Below are positions 13,542-13,625 of a DNA stretch of 13,625 bases, one piece after another. How positions within the stretch are numbered: position 1 is the first letter of the stretch; each line of letters starts with the position of its first letter. The notes below the pieces were generated by a model. That model worked only from the letters and a program-made list of their open reading frames with translations. It was not told the DNA's origin and did not search any database. The stretch is taken from the NCBI GenBank assembly GCA_964383365.1, contig CAYLHF010000055.1, forward strand, positions 1-13,625, in the 5' to 3' direction. Origin of the DNA: CAYLHF01 sp964383365. GTDB taxonomy: Bacteria > Bacteroidota > Rhodothermia > Rhodothermales > UBA10348. The translations under genes and the position numbers were made by a program.

Positions 13542-13624
13542 GGACAGGTACCGAAGCGGTCAACCGGGCTGGACTGTAAATCCAGTGTCTTTCGACTTCG
13601 GAGGTTCGAATCCTCCCCTGTCCA
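13542..13624 (+). tRNA. tRNA-Tyr(GUA), cut just before its CCA is complete
   Basis: 83-nt class II tRNA. Acceptor GGACAGG (13542-13548) pairs with CCTGTCC (13617-13623), with discriminator A at 13624. The anticodon arm CTGGA-CTGTAAA-TCCAG gives anticodon GTA (Tyr). A long variable arm (TGTCTTTCGACTTC region) and T arm GGAGG-TTCGAAT-CCTCC follow, as expected for bacterial tRNA-Tyr. One C follows before the window ends, so an encoded CCA cannot be judged. Its G34 is a queuosine site and so depends on QueA. Confidence 0.96.
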
Positions 13625-13625
13625 C

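Overview
This 13.6 kb window looks like ordinary chromosome from a free-living bacterium, probably of the Bacteroidota/Rhodothermota/Balneolota part of the FCB group. Reasons: a SusC-like TonB-dependent receptor with an N-terminal carboxypeptidase-regulatory-like domain, coupled to a lipoprotein; the MEP isoprenoid genes ispD and ispF beside queA; and a tRNA-Thr/tRNA-Tyr pair of the kind that often leads into tuf. Some genes have strong Shine-Dalgarno sites (tkt, ispD, ispF) and others have none (trpE, dsbA-like, the 138-aa gene), which is not typical of core Bacteroidota. The phylum is an inference. I see no insertion sequence, prophage, CRISPR array or toxin/defence locus.

Layout. (1) Positions 1-3878, minus strand, read right to left: trpE, an unrecognised 138-aa helical protein, trpS and trpG (running off the window edge). 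This is a tryptophan cluster that joins the committed biosynthetic step (anthranilate synthase TrpE/TrpG) to the enzyme that charges tRNA-Trp. Just upstream of trpS lie three 18-bp tandem repeats and a hairpin followed by a T-run. (2) Positions 4003-7217, plus strand: a secreted DsbA-like CPHC thiol oxidoreductase, transketolase, and a small four-helix membrane protein of unknown function. (3) Positions 7285-10091, minus strand: a lipoprotein and a TonB-dependent outer-membrane receptor whose stop and start codons overlap (ATGA). (4) Positions 10317-13321, plus strand: queA, ispD, ispF and a DedA-family membrane protein, tightly spaced and probably one operon. (5) Positions 13419-13625: tRNA-Thr(UGU), a strong hairpin plus T9 tract, then tRNA-Tyr(GUA), cut near its 3' CCA end.

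How the genes fit together. TrpE and TrpG form anthranilate synthase, and TrpS consumes the pathway's end product. IspD and IspF make isoprenoid precursors, including those of undecaprenyl phosphate; the adjacent DedA-family protein belongs to a family with proven undecaprenyl-phosphate carriers, so that grouping may be functional. QueA makes epoxyqueuosine at the wobble base of GUN tRNAs, and tRNA-Tyr(GUA), one of its substrates, lies in the same window.

No clearly new large system is visible. The parts most worth a second look are the repeat-plus-hairpin leader before trpS, the unknown gene inside the trp cluster, the terminator-like element abutting tRNA-Tyr, and the coupled lipoprotein/receptor pair.
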